Shown piece after piece: positions 24,918 through 36,191 of a stretch of 64,000 nt of DNA. The stretch is from Thermomucor indicae-seudaticae. Lineage: Eukaryota > Mucoromycota > Mucoromycetes > Mucorales > Lichtheimiaceae. Location of the stretch: the NCBI GenBank assembly GCA_000787465.1, contig JSYX01000001.1, forward strand, positions 62,001-126,000, written 5' to 3'. The notes under the pieces were generated by a model. It was given only the letters and a program-made list of their open reading frames with translations. It made no database searches and was not told the origin of the DNA. The position numbers and the translations under genes are program-made. Positions within the stretch are counted from its first letter, which is position 1, and each line of letters starts with the position of its first letter.

Positions 24918-27088
24918 TCAAAGAGTACCACTACGCTCTCTTGCTCCTAGACGAACGCCAAGATGTGCGAACCGTGCACGCAAAACGTTGGTTGCAGTTG
25001 GTTTCTGTAATATTCGACCCTGCTGAGCTGCTTCTTCTGACTCGGGCTGCTGACCCTCTCCTGTGGATATGCTGACCTCAGACGAGGTCTGACCACTCAT
25101 CCACAATCGCACGGAGCGGCGACTCGACGAAACCAGCTCGTCGTTGTTGTTGCTCCCTGTCTCCGTTTCTTCAACATGATCGTTTTCATCAATTTGAAAC
25201 ATGCGTGGATGATTGCTTTCCTCCACTATCCAATGTTGTTGGCGCCGCAAAGCCGAACTGCTAGCGGATCGGGTAAAACTGGTGGATGGGGATGATGAGA
25301 GGAAGTTGGCGATGCGCTTGGTTATGGATGCACTTGAGGATGCTCGTGGTCGTTGTTTGGGTTGCGGAGCCAACGAAGAAGAAGATCTAGGGACACCGTT
25401 GGCAGCGTTCGAAGAAAGTGTGGGTGATGGTAATGCAGGTAAGCTGGGCTGTTTCTTGAGTGATTGGATCGTGAAGCTTTCTGTAGAGTCGAGGTATTGA
25501 CTGGACGCGTAATGAGTCCCTAACGATGTACTTGAGCTGCTTCGCTGAGACACTTGTGAGGATGTAGAAGGCGAAAGTGAAAGTAAGGGTGATCCAGAAT
25601 AGGTTCTGTTGCTTGTATCACTATATGCACGGTTTCTAGCAAAGAAACGGCGTGGTGGCGATGTTTGCTCATCTAGTCCGTCCGTATCTACGGCGTTCTT
25701 TCCTTGACTTCGTCGAGGAGCAGTTATTGGCGTTTCACAGAACATGGCCATCCTCCTTTCGTCTTCAGTATTCCAGTGCGCTACGCAAAGCTTATACTCC
25801 AGCGCAATCTGCTGTCGTGCAGTGCGTTCGATAAACCTTCCACGTGTCACGTACGATTGAAAGTAGGGACCACCACAAAAGGAGCATGTCTGCACTTGAG
25901 CCAAATATTCTTTGATATGCTCAGAGATGTGTGCCGGAATTGGCATCTCGGCACGGACAGCTGCGCGTGCGCAGTATTCGAATAGCGAGGGCGGATCGTG
26001 TTTAAGCTGGTGAGTGAATTCCGATTCGAATTCGCAGCCGTCTGCTGTTAATTTCTGCAGCGATTTCAGCGTCCCAATTTCCGCAGGCAGTACCCGCAAC
26101 GGATTGTTCGATACGTTTAATGAGATAAGGCCTTGGAGATTGGCGACCTCTCTTGGTATTGATGTCAGTTTGTTATCGTTCACGATAAGAACGGCTAACT
26201 TTGGAAGGAGTCCAATAGCTGAAGGCAGTGCTGTCATATTGTTGTGAGCGACGTTTAATGCAACGAGCTTTGAGAGAAACGCAATTGTATCCGGTACTGT
26301 CTCTAGCTGATTATGCGACACGTTGAGAACGCGCAGGTTTTTGAGATACCCGAGCGTCCGAGGCAGGCTGGTCATCTTGTTATTGGATCTGGATGGCACA
26401 ATCCCAAAATGTTAATTTAGCATTCATCCCGAAAAACCTGACCTCAAAGCGCCCAACCAACATACAGGTTCAATTTTGTAAGGTTATTCAAGTAACCGAT
26501 ACTCGGACTAAGCTTCACTAGTGATCTTCCGGATAAATCGACAGCGAGTGACGGATTCGTCAACCTCCTGGACCTTGTTTTCCTCGGAGCGATCTCGCCA
26601 ATAGTGAGTTTCGACCAATTCTCTTCATTTTCATTTTCAGTTTCAGAATCATCTTCCACATCCAAACCGAGCAGCTCACTGTCCGGTACATCATCATTGG
26701 TGACATAATGGATGACATCTGGATAATACGTCTCGTCGATATAAGCTAGATCCTTCGCCAAATCACGTCGCACTAGCGATAAACGCTTGTTTTGGCGGCA
26801 AAATTCGCATTCTTGGTCCACTTGCGTCGCCACTATAACGCTTGGCGTTCTTTCATGTCCCTTCGGCTTCGAGGAAGCCTCGCTGCTGTCGTCTGGACAT
26901 TTTCGCCGTTCCGCGCAATTATTTTGACAAACCATCTCCAGTTTGTACAGATGTGGATTGGCGAGAACAAAGTCACTGACGTTGATGTTCTCGTTCAACG
27001 TTTCATCATCCACAACCTCTTCGTCTGCTGCATCGTTCACGTATGCAAAAGTAAGCGGTGCATGATGCTTGCTTGGGTGCTGGCCCAT
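24918..27088 (-). CDS. leucine-rich-repeat protein, probably N-myristoylated
   Basis: Two exons (26466-27088, 24918-26388) give 697 residues. The N-terminus MGQHPSK fits the N-myristoylation signal (Gly2, Ser6). About six or more SHOC2/RSU1-style LRRs span the exon junction, including SGRSLVKLSPSIGYLNNLTKLNL, LRVLNVSHNQLETVP, LVALNVAHNNMTALP and LISLNVSNNPLRVLP. Next comes a compact Cys/His module (TCSFCGGPYF, then CVAHW) like that after the LRRs in LRRC58-type proteins; it could bind zinc. The C-terminal 250 residues are Ser-rich and disordered. A lipid-anchored scaffold is a reasonable inference; the partner is unknown. Confidence 0.82.
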
Positions 27089-27757
27089 GACCGAAACTTT
27101 TCTCTTTTGATCCCCTCTGTGAACAGAAGTAGACAGCTCAAGTTTTAACTAACCCCTCAAAGCCGGAACTCAGCCAAGAAAAGGAGGAGGCCGTTTGAAC
27201 CAATGGCTTCGTTTCCTGCCGCTTCCCGCCAACGAGGTACGAAACTGTCCGCCAATGTCCGCAAATTGCAACAGCTTTCCGCAATGGAATCAGGCACCGC
27301 CGAAAGACCTGATTTCTTGGCACTGCCGACTCTGCAACAAGTCTGGAAGACTGTACATGGATATATCTCGTAAAGAGAAGCTGATGATTGCAATGCATAT
27401 TTCTCAGGGCACACAGTACATATGCAGCAGGCATATGCCTGTGTTGTGCGCCAAAAATGTTAATGGAGGAAGCAGCAATGATGACAAACCAAGTCGTTCC
27501 TGTTTTGCCGTAATATACACTATGCTTACTGTTTCGCACTTTATGTAGTCATAACATAATTAATGAATCAATATTGTCTCGAAGAGTGGTAGCAGACGCA
27601 TGATAGGTGCCGAAGACGAGAACTATTTACCAAGCTGAAGTTTGATCTAGTTTTGATAGACTCAAATTGATTTGTTACCAAGTCTATTCAATTGGGTATG
27701 CTTATTGTACATAGTCAAGGCACAATGGTTACAGAAAAGTCGTGATCTGTTGTTCGT
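27089..27757. other. intergenic region upstream of the LRR gene
   Basis: 669 bp containing the LRR gene promoter and the 3' UTR of the FAM192A-like gene. Overlapping open frames on both strands (27138-27548) lack supporting features, and I read them as chance. Confidence 0.4.
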
Positions 27758-28541
27758 TCAATCTTCATCACTGCTGCTTTCGTCACTGTAAGCCGCGAGG
27801 AGAGAAGTCAACTTATTGTCGGTTGAAGCTTTGCCTGACGACGATGAAGATGAAGATGATATTGTCGTTGTTGTTATCGTTTTGCTCTTTTTCGCTTCTG
27901 GTTCTTCTTCGTTCGTCTCCTTATCCTCTTTTGCCTCATCTGCAGTGCGCTTTTTCTTGAGGACAACCAAACCTTCAAGTCCTTTCTTTTGCGTTTTACT
28001 GTTTTTTCTAGCCAATGGTGATGTTTTTGTTGCACCATTTGTGGCTGCTGTACTAGTTGGATGTGGATAAATGGTTGTTGTCGTCGATGATGCCACAGCT
28101 CTAGAAAAAAGGATCGTACAGTTTAATAGAAGAGGTAGCAAGAACGTTCATGTCGTTAATATGTCGTACTTTCGGTAAGCTTCAAGTTCTTCTTGCTCCT
28201 TTTGTTTCTGTTCCAGTTCTAGCCTCCGTTGTGTTTCCGAAAGAGTGCGAAAATATTCTGCTTCATCGTCATCGATTCTCTTGACAAGGTTGCTCAGACG
28301 AGTTGCTTCCTGGAATAACTCTTCTTTTATGGTCCTTTGCTCCTGTAATCGCTCATATAATGTGCGTGGATCATAATCCTCTGACGGTTTTGTCGTGCTG
28401 CTGCCTTTCGAAATCGGCACCATGCTCAATAACCAGCTGTAAACATGGACACCGGTACAACAAAATACCTTGTTCGTTGTCACCGGTATTGATCGCTTCT
28501 TCCTTATCTCGGTCGACAACTGATCTGGCTACAAACTTCAT
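27758..28541 (-). CDS. FAM192A: FAM192A/NIP30-domain nuclear protein
   Basis: Three exons (28469-28541, 28170-28404, 27758-28100) give 216 residues. The diagnostic block is EDYDPRTLYERLQEQR followed by a charged helix with KRIDDDEAEYF, which matches the NIP30 N-terminal domain of human FAM192A (PIP30, a partner of the proteasome activator PA28-gamma). The C-terminal half is Lys-rich with a run of serines, then LAAYSDESSSDED, which resembles the acidic Ser-rich end of the family. In fungi the closest relatives are small nuclear or splicing-linked proteins (Fyv6-like). The first intron acceptor was chosen because it alone keeps the frame; the two flanking exons are otherwise unambiguous. Confidence 0.83.
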
Positions 28542-29027
28542 GTTGAAAGGGTGTTCACAAGTTTTGCAGGATTTTCAGAGGCCTGGCTAAAAATTTCACC
28601 GCCATTGCAATTTGATGATTTCAGTGGGCTTGTTTCTTCTGATAAGGGCTCGGGCAACGACCTCTTCCCGCAAAGCTTCCCTGACCTGAACCCTTGGCCT
28701 GTATATCACTCATTTGCTCGAGAACATGCTCTGCACAACAGAAAAATGGTCATTATGATCTATTTGAATACGGCATATAAAATATCATGCACATCGATGC
28801 CCTTAGACGTAGAGCTTCGTACTAAGCACTAAATCAACAGTTATCACAACTTCCTAAATGCTGTACTCTATTCTCTCATAGAACCTCGGCAATCAGAAGA
28901 CTTAGTTCTAATATATAGTGATCGCAAGCAATAGGCGGGAATTGTTATTATCCGTGTTCGAACGATACAAGCTGATCCTATTCACTATCTCAGTAGACAA
29001 CGCTGAACCATGGTTTTCCGGCAAGTT
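28542..29027. other. spacer between FAM192A-like gene and EMC4
   Basis: 486 bp between minus-strand neighbours. It should hold the promoter of the FAM192A-like gene and the EMC4 3' UTR. No coding or repeat signal was seen. Confidence 0.4.
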
Positions 29028-29857
29028 TTAGAAAGCAGAATATTCCAGCACCTACAGAAAATGTATGTACGTAACATATATCTATACAGCACCATCCTAC
29101 TTTCTTACCTCTTTTGGCGGAAGGAATGCGAGCCAGTCTGATGTAGTGGTGGGTAATAATCCCATAGAGTTGACCTTGTAGACACCGAGCAGCATCGTCA
29201 GCAGATTTAGTCCAACAAACACTAGTTTCGGTAGTATCAGATCAGCCTTAGTGTCCTTTGATTCAAATCGCGCAAAAGCTAACAAATATCAGTTAATGTT
29301 GTTCAGCCTTGGTTCTCCTTTCCCATCTCCCAGTTTCTCTCTCACACTCACTTTGCTGTAGTGACATGATAGCTTTTGCTGGTTGAAAGAATAGCATGGC
29401 TGTTATCATGACGCTAAATATTTGCACACTGTTTCCAGTCATATAAACCATGATTGCATTCATAGGTATGCTCTTGGCAGGACCCCATGCAACATCCCAT
29501 GCTCGCTATACCGTCTGAGTGTCTCTTTTGGCAGTACGTGGCTGGAATCTTTGCAAAGCCTTACCCGGATTTTGATGATGCTGTCATTGTGGCTATCGCT
29601 TGCTGCTGCTTGGCGCGTCGATTTCTTTTTAATCAAACGTCCTTCATTACATTTGTTGCTTTTTCGTTCATGCGGTGTGCTGCATTACGTACCGTGTCGC
29701 CTTTAACACCATGTAAAGCTCCGGGTTCAAAACCGATAGGATTGGCAACTTTGCCTTTGCTTTGGAGTGGGAATGAGTCCCCAATGTCTTTGAACCGTCT
29801 ACATGTCACATTTTACCTCGTGGATATAGACGCGTAATCGACGTTCCAATTTGACAT
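29028..29857 (-). CDS. EMC4: ER membrane protein complex subunit 4
   Basis: Six exons (29817-29857, 29693-29759, 29565-29624, 29352-29505, 29109-29278, 29028-29051) give 171 residues, close to the human 183. EMC4 is part of the ER membrane insertase for tail-anchored and multipass proteins. The conserved core is visible: RAWDVAWGPAKSIPMNAIM leading into VYMTGNSVQIFSVM (first membrane helix), LILPKLVFVGLNLLTMLLG (second), then YKVNSMGLLPTTTSDWLAF, which matches the family signature near the C-terminus. The last exon is only eight codons including stop. The N-terminal PNPIGF-type element is present as VANPIGFEPG in exon 2. Intron 1 has weak branch-site support but keeps the frame. Confidence 0.93.
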
Positions 29858-30132
29858 GCTGATGTGCTCCTCTGTCCTTAACGCGCAGCTTCCCCTGGAA
29901 TACAAGATACTAATGGCGTGATTTTCTTTATGGAAGAGAAAGTCGGCTCACTTTCTGGCGTTGAAGGTTATTCGCAATAGCCGTACACAAAAGGCTAATA
30001 ATGTGCGTGGCAGCAATGATGCTTGGAACAACACTGATACAGAAGCACAATAAGGAAAACGATTATATAATACTTTTTATTTTCTAGAAAGCAACTAAAA
30101 TACTATATTGGGGGGTTTGAGTAAGCTGGGGC

Positions 30133-30836
30133 CTAGTAGAAACCTTGCTTCCAAGCGAAACCGATAATGATAAGACCCAGAGTCAAGAATATGGTAGTGT
30201 AGACGAATCGAATATAGCGATGTGTGATTATGCCTTCCACAAACATCCATACAACAGCAAACGCGACGAAGCTATAGATCAAAAGGAATGTCAGACAAAA
30301 GAAACAACCAGTTCAACGCCTTGTGATTGCACTTACAGCCAGGCTACAATCATTACGGCACGTGTCGCAGCGCGAGCGAACGTGTTGATGGTCAGCACGG
30401 ATAAAAGCATTAATGTGAGATCACGAAGCACGTTGTGAGCACGGTTTACACGGTGCTATATAATACGGATGCAAAGTGAGACCAAACCGAAGGAAGATGG
30501 CTCTACGGATTTGTTACTCACGTAGATCTGTTCACTCCAAGCAGGTGGGCCAGACCCAAGAATACCAAGCTTCGAGGCAGCACCAGTTTGACCACCCTCA
30601 TTTGCTGCTCCGGGATTGGCTCCGGCCTCTGCATCGCTTGTTGCGTTTCCGATTCCCCCGGGGCTGTCACCACCAAAGGCGTGACGGATCACCCAAGCAG
30701 TAACCCACAAAAGCCAAAGGGTCGTGAAAGCAATCCAAGTCACACGAACATGCCAGTCGTGTAGAAATCCTGTCATGTCAGTGATATAGTCTGCGCGGAT
30801 TGGTACATCCTGTTGCTGCGTGTTGTATTGCTCCAT
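30133..30836 (-). CDS. small four-helix membrane protein, copy 2 (paralogue of 20447-21072)
   Basis: Three exons (30522-30836, 30337-30455, 30133-30271) give 190 residues. Helices are visible at VTWIAFTTLWLLWVTAW, in exon 2 (RDLTLMLLSVLTINTFARAA, then RAVMIVAWLFVAFAVVWMFV across the junction), and at the end (TIFLTLGLIIIGFAWKQGF). Shared marks with copy 1 are TWIAF at helix 1, an NTF..(S/A)TRAVMI core, a RFIRFVY/RYIRFVY element, and the same intron positions and phases. The loop after helix 1 is Gly/Ala-rich here and Gln/Glu-rich in copy 1. Function is unknown. Confidence 0.78.
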
Positions 30837-31541
30837 GGTGAATCAGCAAAGAATAATAAGAGAAGAAACGAAAAAAAAAGCAAAATCTGCATGGCTTATT
30901 TCCGCTTATATAACGTCGTTACAGACGAACCCTTGTTTATTAATGCAGATTAACAAATTAGACAATAAATGATCGGTGGATGTCTCGAAAAAATGCCATG
31001 GCGCTGCGGTTTCAGATTTTTGGGATGGGAGGGTATTGCAGGGATCTTCAGGCCATACTTCAGCATAAAATTCCTTTTGCTTCGATCAAAAACCCCTGCC
31101 TGACCCGTTGAAGATGATTCTAGCAAACACTTAGTGCATTCAGTGCTGGATTGGATGCGCTTCTGAGAAAAATCTGGACTTCTTTAACGTTATTTTGTTT
31201 GTTTGTTGGCATAACACCCGTTTGCAGGAACCTCCACATGAATCTGTTGTTCCTGCATTCCGTTTTTCTATGTTGCCATAGTTACGGTTCAATGTCGTCA
31301 CTGACGTGCAGGAGCACCATACAAGAATGCTGTAAGAACTTCGACCGATTTTACTAGGCATTGCTAAACTCCAAATACATTGCCAATTGAAAAGGATTGT
31401 CGCAGGTCATTCTCTGAAACATTGCTCCAGAGAAGAAGCAAAAGATTAGTAAGTTAGCCCGAGAGAGACAGGACTTGGATAGATATGATTACTGTTTTGT
31501 AATAACAGGATCATCATTCTGCAATTTAAAAGAGCACACTA
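30837..31541. other. spacer between 4-TM copy 2 and the left end of the decayed transposon
   Basis: About 700 bp with no supported gene. It contains the promoter of 4-TM copy 2 and then unassigned DNA up to the TA at 31542-31543. Confidence 0.4.
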
Positions 31542-31543
31542 TA

Positions 31544-31615
31544 CACTCTTTTCAGAAAGCAATTTCGTCCCACAATGAAAATTGATGTCGCATTCTCCCA
31601 AGTGTGAATTCACGC
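31544..31615 (+). repeat. left terminal inverted repeat of decayed transposon
   Basis: This arm reads CACTCTTTTCAGAAAGCAAT and onward. It matches the reverse complement of 33886-33956 with only a few mismatches over about 70 bp, mostly at its inner edge. Confidence 0.88.
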
Positions 31616-31639
31616 ATCCATGTAATTCTTCTTTCGTTT

Positions 31640-32145
31640 GCAGCTGTGGGATCCCGCGATGCTCGGATGCTTGTCAGACTTTGTCCTACGTGGTGCTGAT
31701 GATAAAAATGAGTGTAGAACTCGAGTAAGCTGTTTCTATAAATGGTATTACCTCCAGCTGCTTCATACAGGCGATAGTGTGGCGGACGACAGCGAAATCT
31801 CATCGACTTCTTACGAGATAAAATTCGTTCAACTGGATCAGTCTGTAGGTCCCGTCATATTCTAGGCCATTCTGAGCGTAATGCACTGGTAGCCTTATGC
31901 ATAAAGGAATAAGTCAGTAATTCTGGATTAAGTATTGAGCATACTGTACCTTGAACGTGGATGCCGAACGTAGCAGGGTTTTGGACGTGCTTGCTGATTA
32001 AATTGTCCAACAATCCCTTCATTTCAAAGGCGATTTTAGCGAAGTATGGCTTGCAAGAAGACCTAGCCGATGTCTTTCCTTCCATAACAAAGTAGTCATC
32101 ACGTTTGCCAGCAATAAAGGAGGCTTGCGTCGGCCCGCAACACAA
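31640..32145 (-). pseudogene. passenger ORF fragments inside the decayed transposon
   Basis: Two overlapping frames look like one interrupted protein: KTSARSSCKPYFAKIAFEMK, NPATFGIHVQGTVCSIL, then YRLIQLNEFYLVRS in a shifted frame, with stops between them. The layout resembles orphan protein families I associate with Mucorales repeats, but I cannot name a function. Frameshifts and stops show that it is no longer coding. Confidence 0.45.
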
Positions 32146-32586
32146 GAGGAGGGTTGATTTTTCGCTTCTTGCAGCCTAGACTCAGAGACGTGTACAGCCT
32201 AGATTGGATTTTGAGCGCTTAAAAGGGAAACAAAGAACCTGTTAGACATCATACCCTGTCATATGGCTGCACGGTGTCTCCAGTATGTTTTGTACGAATG
32301 GCTTGAACACCGTAGACAAAAACATATCCTCATCAACAGCAGACAAATCTGATCTATCTTTTATCCCCTTTTCCCTATTTCACCAAATGCACACAGGAGT
32401 CAGCATGTATCTTTTCCGCCAACGAAACAGCTATGTCTACAACTCATATAATATCGCGCTTGTTCGACGAGCAACTGTGCTTGATGACGATGATGTCTGA
32501 TGTAGAAAATCGATGGCGAGCTGACGAGCATCGCTGTTCTGCAGTATACACTGATAGGGCTTTATCAGAGAAAGAAGGTGGCGATT

Positions 32587-33177
32587 TTATAGATTGTTTA
32601 CATTTTCCATTTTTACGCACATATCAGTGCATTCGGCATCTAACGGCTTGTAGGCGTTTGACTGGTTTAGTTCTTTTCGTATTTGATGCGCTATGCTGTC
32701 AAAGACGTAGGGAAGGTGTGATCGTACATCCTTGTCAGGATTATTCCCAAAGAAGAAAATGCTATTGGTAGCGAGCAGTTCGACCACAGAAAGCCCGTCC
32801 GTCTTCTCATCGCATTTTTTTTTTCGAAAATTCACCAGTTCTCTCGTAACATTGGTGCCATCGATCACCCACTAGGTAAGCACCATCAGTAAAAAAAGGT
32901 GGGGATTCAGCATCAGTTAAACACCCACGCAGTGATCGGTATCATAGTAGTACAGGTCTTCATCTTTTTCAGGAGAGCTCGGACAGTACTCATTTGACAA
33001 GTTGCTTTCGCTTGATTGACCTCTGGTGATTCGTGCTCTTAATTCGTTATTGAGCGCTTCGGCGAGGCATTCTTGTGTCTTCAAAATCTGCTCTTTGTGT
33101 CGCAGTTCTGCTAGTTCCTGAAAACAATTAGACGGTAATTCGTAGTCATAACTTCGGTGGTTACAATACCATGGCAA
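32587..33177 (-). pseudogene. further open fragments of the transposon passenger
   Basis: Two open stretches, 32587-32868 (contains IFFFGNNPDKDVRSHLPYVF) and 32917-33177 (contains ELAELRHKEQILKTQ and an acidic YYYDTDH end), lie between the transposase relic and the fragment at 31640-32145, all on the same strand. They may be upstream parts of the same passenger ORF. No start, splice chain or family could be established. Confidence 0.3.
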
Positions 33178-33244
33178 CGTCCAACGATAGTTGCGCTGAA
33201 ACTACGTGCCAAACGGAGTTTCGCGCTGAGGATGCAGGAATATC

Positions 33245-33714
33245 CTAGTACTCTAGAATGACCTTCTTATGCTCCTCATTGAGGATACGTGGGCGACTAT
33301 TCTTCTTACGCTTTCTCAAAGATGCTGTCAGGGTCCTTCTCATACTGTTTGACCTATCTTTGAGTCGTACGAACATGGATACTGACCTGCTTTGCGGCAG
33401 CTGAGGCACTCAGACAAGTTGTCGAACATTAGTTTGAAAAACCTGACCTTGTCCTGGTCCGTGTAGAGCGTGTCGGCGCGCTTGACAAACGCTTCTCTCA
33501 TGCGAACGTCTGCGTCCTTCTTTGCATCTCTGGTCCGCATAGCATCCGACTCGCGGTCGCTCTCGCGAGGCATTTTACGCGAATATTGTGTGTGCGAACT
33601 TACTGCTTCAAGAGCATACAGCTCCCCGTCAACAACATAGTCCATGGGATCAGGCCTGTCATACTCGTCGACGACATTGCGCTGCCCATCTCCGTAGAAG
33701 AACTGAATGTTCAT
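33245..33714 (-). pseudogene. transposase N-terminal half, broken
   Basis: From ATG 33714 an open frame (MNIQFFYGDGQ, then RRPD/PMDYVVDGELYALE-type text and a long charged helix) leads into DKVRFFKLMFDN. A one-base shift near 33420 is needed to continue into CLSASAAAKQVSIHVRTTQR, a helix-turn-helix. The next codon is TAG (33354-33356) where the family has Trp, then VKQYEKDPDSIFEKRKK and RPRILNEEHKKVI, the second DNA-binding motif. It stops at 33245, before any DDE residue. HTH-type transposase of Mucorales IS630-like elements; pseudogene by stop, frameshift and missing catalytic domain. Confidence 0.72.
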
Positions 33715-33885
33715 CTTGAAAACGTGTGCGATGTGGTACTTCGAATGTGCGGTGCGGTAGGAAGGAAGAAAGCTGGGCCTGGAAACGCTTATTATGTTTA
33801 ATGTACTCCTCAATTGCCAAGCTTTGTGAGACAAGGCTTTCCGGTTATGCGATTTGTCAAAGCGCGAAGTCTATTCTTGGGAAAT

Positions 33886-33956
33886 GCGAATTTCACACTT
33901 GGGAGAATGCGACATCAATTTTCATTGTGGGACAAAATTGCTTTCTGGAAAGAGTG
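33886..33956 (+). repeat. right terminal inverted repeat of decayed transposon
   Basis: Inverted match to 31544-31615, ending GAGTG at 33956 followed by TA at 33957-33958. Together the two arms define the outer limits of the element. Confidence 0.88.
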
Positions 33957-34203
33957 TATGCGTTGGACGCTTGATTTTTCTTAGTGACTAGACCTTGTTT
34001 CCATTTCGTTTCTTTACAAAAACAGCGAAAGGATAAGAGACCAGGACATGATATATAGACTAAAGAGTGGGAGCTTTTCTGGGTTGTATTATGTACAGGT
34101 TCAGATATTTTGCAATAAAACTTGAAGGAAAGGATTGAGGAAAGATAATACGTAAAAAAGCAAATGAACGACAGAGTAAATAAATGAGAGAGAGCCTGTC
34201 TCA

Positions 34204-36191
34204 TCACTTCTTTTTGTTGCCTGCTGTTGATTTCTTGCTGCTGGATGAAGCGGAAGTTGTGCAATGCCCAGAGTTGGAGTATGGTGTACCCTATATAAAT
34301 GCGGACAAGGTCAGCCATCCTACAAAGAGCAGTTGCAGCCAATCCGTTCGCCCTTACAATGCGCATGGCTTCCAGATCGGCGTTTATCTCCTCCTCCTTG
34401 AGCTTGAAAACCAGTGATGGGCGTGAATGTGCATAAAGAAAAGAAACGTAGGTTAAGGATTAGATTTACATCAACTACAATGATTAGTCCCTCAGCAAGT
34501 ATGTATAATTTCAAAAAAAGGATATCAGACGTCTGCTTCCGCTTGTTAGATTTGCTGTCACTTTGCTCTAGCCCACGTCTCCTTAGGTTCCGTTTTAACA
34601 TACGGGCTTGCGACTCCATAACTACGTCTATGCTTGGAGTTAGCAAAGACTTGACCGAATATCCTGTGACCATACCACTTACCGTAAGTTAATTCGCAAT
34701 TGTCCTTTTCTTCTTTAAGCTTACGTCGCCGTTCCTCCAAGGTGGCAAATAGTTTTTCACGCATTTCCTGCTTTTCAGCCTGTTCATGTGTAAACAACTC
34801 TCTTGTGATAGCCTCAAACAAAACGCAACATGAGCACTTACTAGATACTCTTCTTCTGCTAAACTTATTTCTTCATGATATTGCTTATCGGTTATCCTCT
34901 CCTGGTATTCGCGTAACAAGCGTCCATCCTGAATAGTCTTCTCCCGAATCCTTTCAAGTTCGGCAAGACCTTCCAAATAAGAAGCATGCGTGTCTTGATA
35001 AAGTTTTTGTTAGCAAACACTTGTGCTGATGCGCCTCGGCTTGTATATATGTAGCTTACTATTATACACTTGTCTGATTTCATTCTGGATCGCCGCTAAT
35101 TTTTCGGCATAAATTCTGCAAATCCACGTTAAAAAAGTTCTTGTAGTTCGCCTGGGGCGGTTTCAGCTCTTATTCATACCTTTCTCTGTTATCCATAAAA
35201 TCGGCATTTATTTTTTCCATACGCCCTGTTAGTTCTTTCCGTTTCTTATACCGCCTGTTGTCCGCTGTGCCGTCATAATGCCCTGCAACAGAATCGCACT
35301 CATTAGAACCTCAACCAGTACTTGTCAAGTCTGACCGTTACCTTCAAACCACAGCTCCGCCTCGTCTGCATCATTCATATACAACGGCGTCGGAACATTA
35401 CTGCTTCCACTGGCACTCAAAGAGTACGGTCCGTGATCTTCAACAACGGTTTGGGGTTGCGGCGGAAGAGAAGGATGCTGATGGGCATGACGGTGAACGT
35501 GGTATGGCATCGACTGATACTGGTGATGGTGATGGTGGTGATGATGGTGCGGAGGTGGTGGTGGTGGCGGAGGAACTTGATGCTGAGGAAGACGCCGCTG
35601 CTGGTAAAGAGACGCGTTCGTCAAAGAGGTATTTGGATGATTGCTGCTGCTGCTACTGGGCGACGGACGAAAGGTATAAACATTTTCTTGCTCATGTTGA
35701 TGTCGACCGTATGCTAATGTCGTAGGAGGTGCTTGTTGATGGTGATGGTGGAATAAGAAATGTTCGTCCTCTTGAGGCGGAGCCGGACCGGTAGCAGCCT
35801 GCGGGTGGAGGTGGTACTGTTGCCGGTGATGGTGGTGGTGATGGTGGTAATGGTGCGCATGCGGATGGTAATAGGCAGTAGAAGGAGCCGAGACAGGCGG
35901 AGGACCTGTGTGACGCTGGTCAGAGAGAGACACTGGTGTTGGTGCTGGCTGAGGAGGCGGCGGCGGGAGCGGTTGTTGCTTATGCTGTTGAGCTTGTTGT
36001 TGTAATGGCGGCTTGGGCACGCTCGCATTTCCAGCAGCAGCGGCGCTGCCTGGGGTTGAGGTACTGTTCGAAGACATAGACTTGGACTCTATTCCTATCG
36101 TACTGAGATCAGCTGCAGTTGCAGGTCGTCCTGAAGAACTGGCGGCGAACATGAACGGTTTGTCTGCTTCAAGCATGGAGGCAATGGGCAT
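34204..36191 (-). CDS. Sds3-like subunit of an Rpd3/Sin3-type histone deacetylase complex
   Basis: Exon 1 (35342-36191) encodes about 283 residues of low complexity: a Met/Ser start, Pro/Gln runs, and several His runs (7 to 9 His). The conserved Sds3/BRMS1 coiled-coil core follows over small exons: HYDGTADNRRYKKRKELTGR, MEKINADFMDNRERIYAEKLA, THASYLEGLAELERIREK, LLREYQERITDKQYHEE and EMREKLFATLEERRRKL. The C-terminal basic region has ARMLKRNLRRRG. The final exons probably encode LKEEEINADLEAMRI then GTPYSNSGH...NKKK with stop at 34204. Sds3 proteins dimerise through this coil and hold the deacet­ylase complex together. The penultimate intron (34410-34560) is ambiguous: one reading stops early with a short SRRR tail. 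Confidence 0.82.

Larger units (their letters stand above)
31544..33956 (-). mobile_element. decayed TA-flanked transposon of the IS630-Tc1-mariner superfamily
   Basis: A 2413-bp block is bounded by inverted repeats of about 70 bp that both begin CACTCTTT and both abut a TA dinucleotide (31542-31543 and 33957-33958), the target duplication of this superfamily. Inside, on the minus strand, the right part encodes the N-terminal DNA-binding half of a transposase (33245-33714) with a frameshift and an in-frame stop. The catalytic DDE half is missing. The left part carries fragments of a second, unidentified ORF. Non-autonomous and inactive. Confidence 0.82.

Noticed and set aside
27138..27548. 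Open frames on both strands between the LRR and FAM192A-like genes
   Set aside because: Overlapping, no domain, no consistent start or splice sites; treated as chance.
29723..29735. GGTTCAAAACC as a tRNA B box
   Set aside because: It lies inside EMC4 exon 2 and no A box or cloverleaf can be formed around it.
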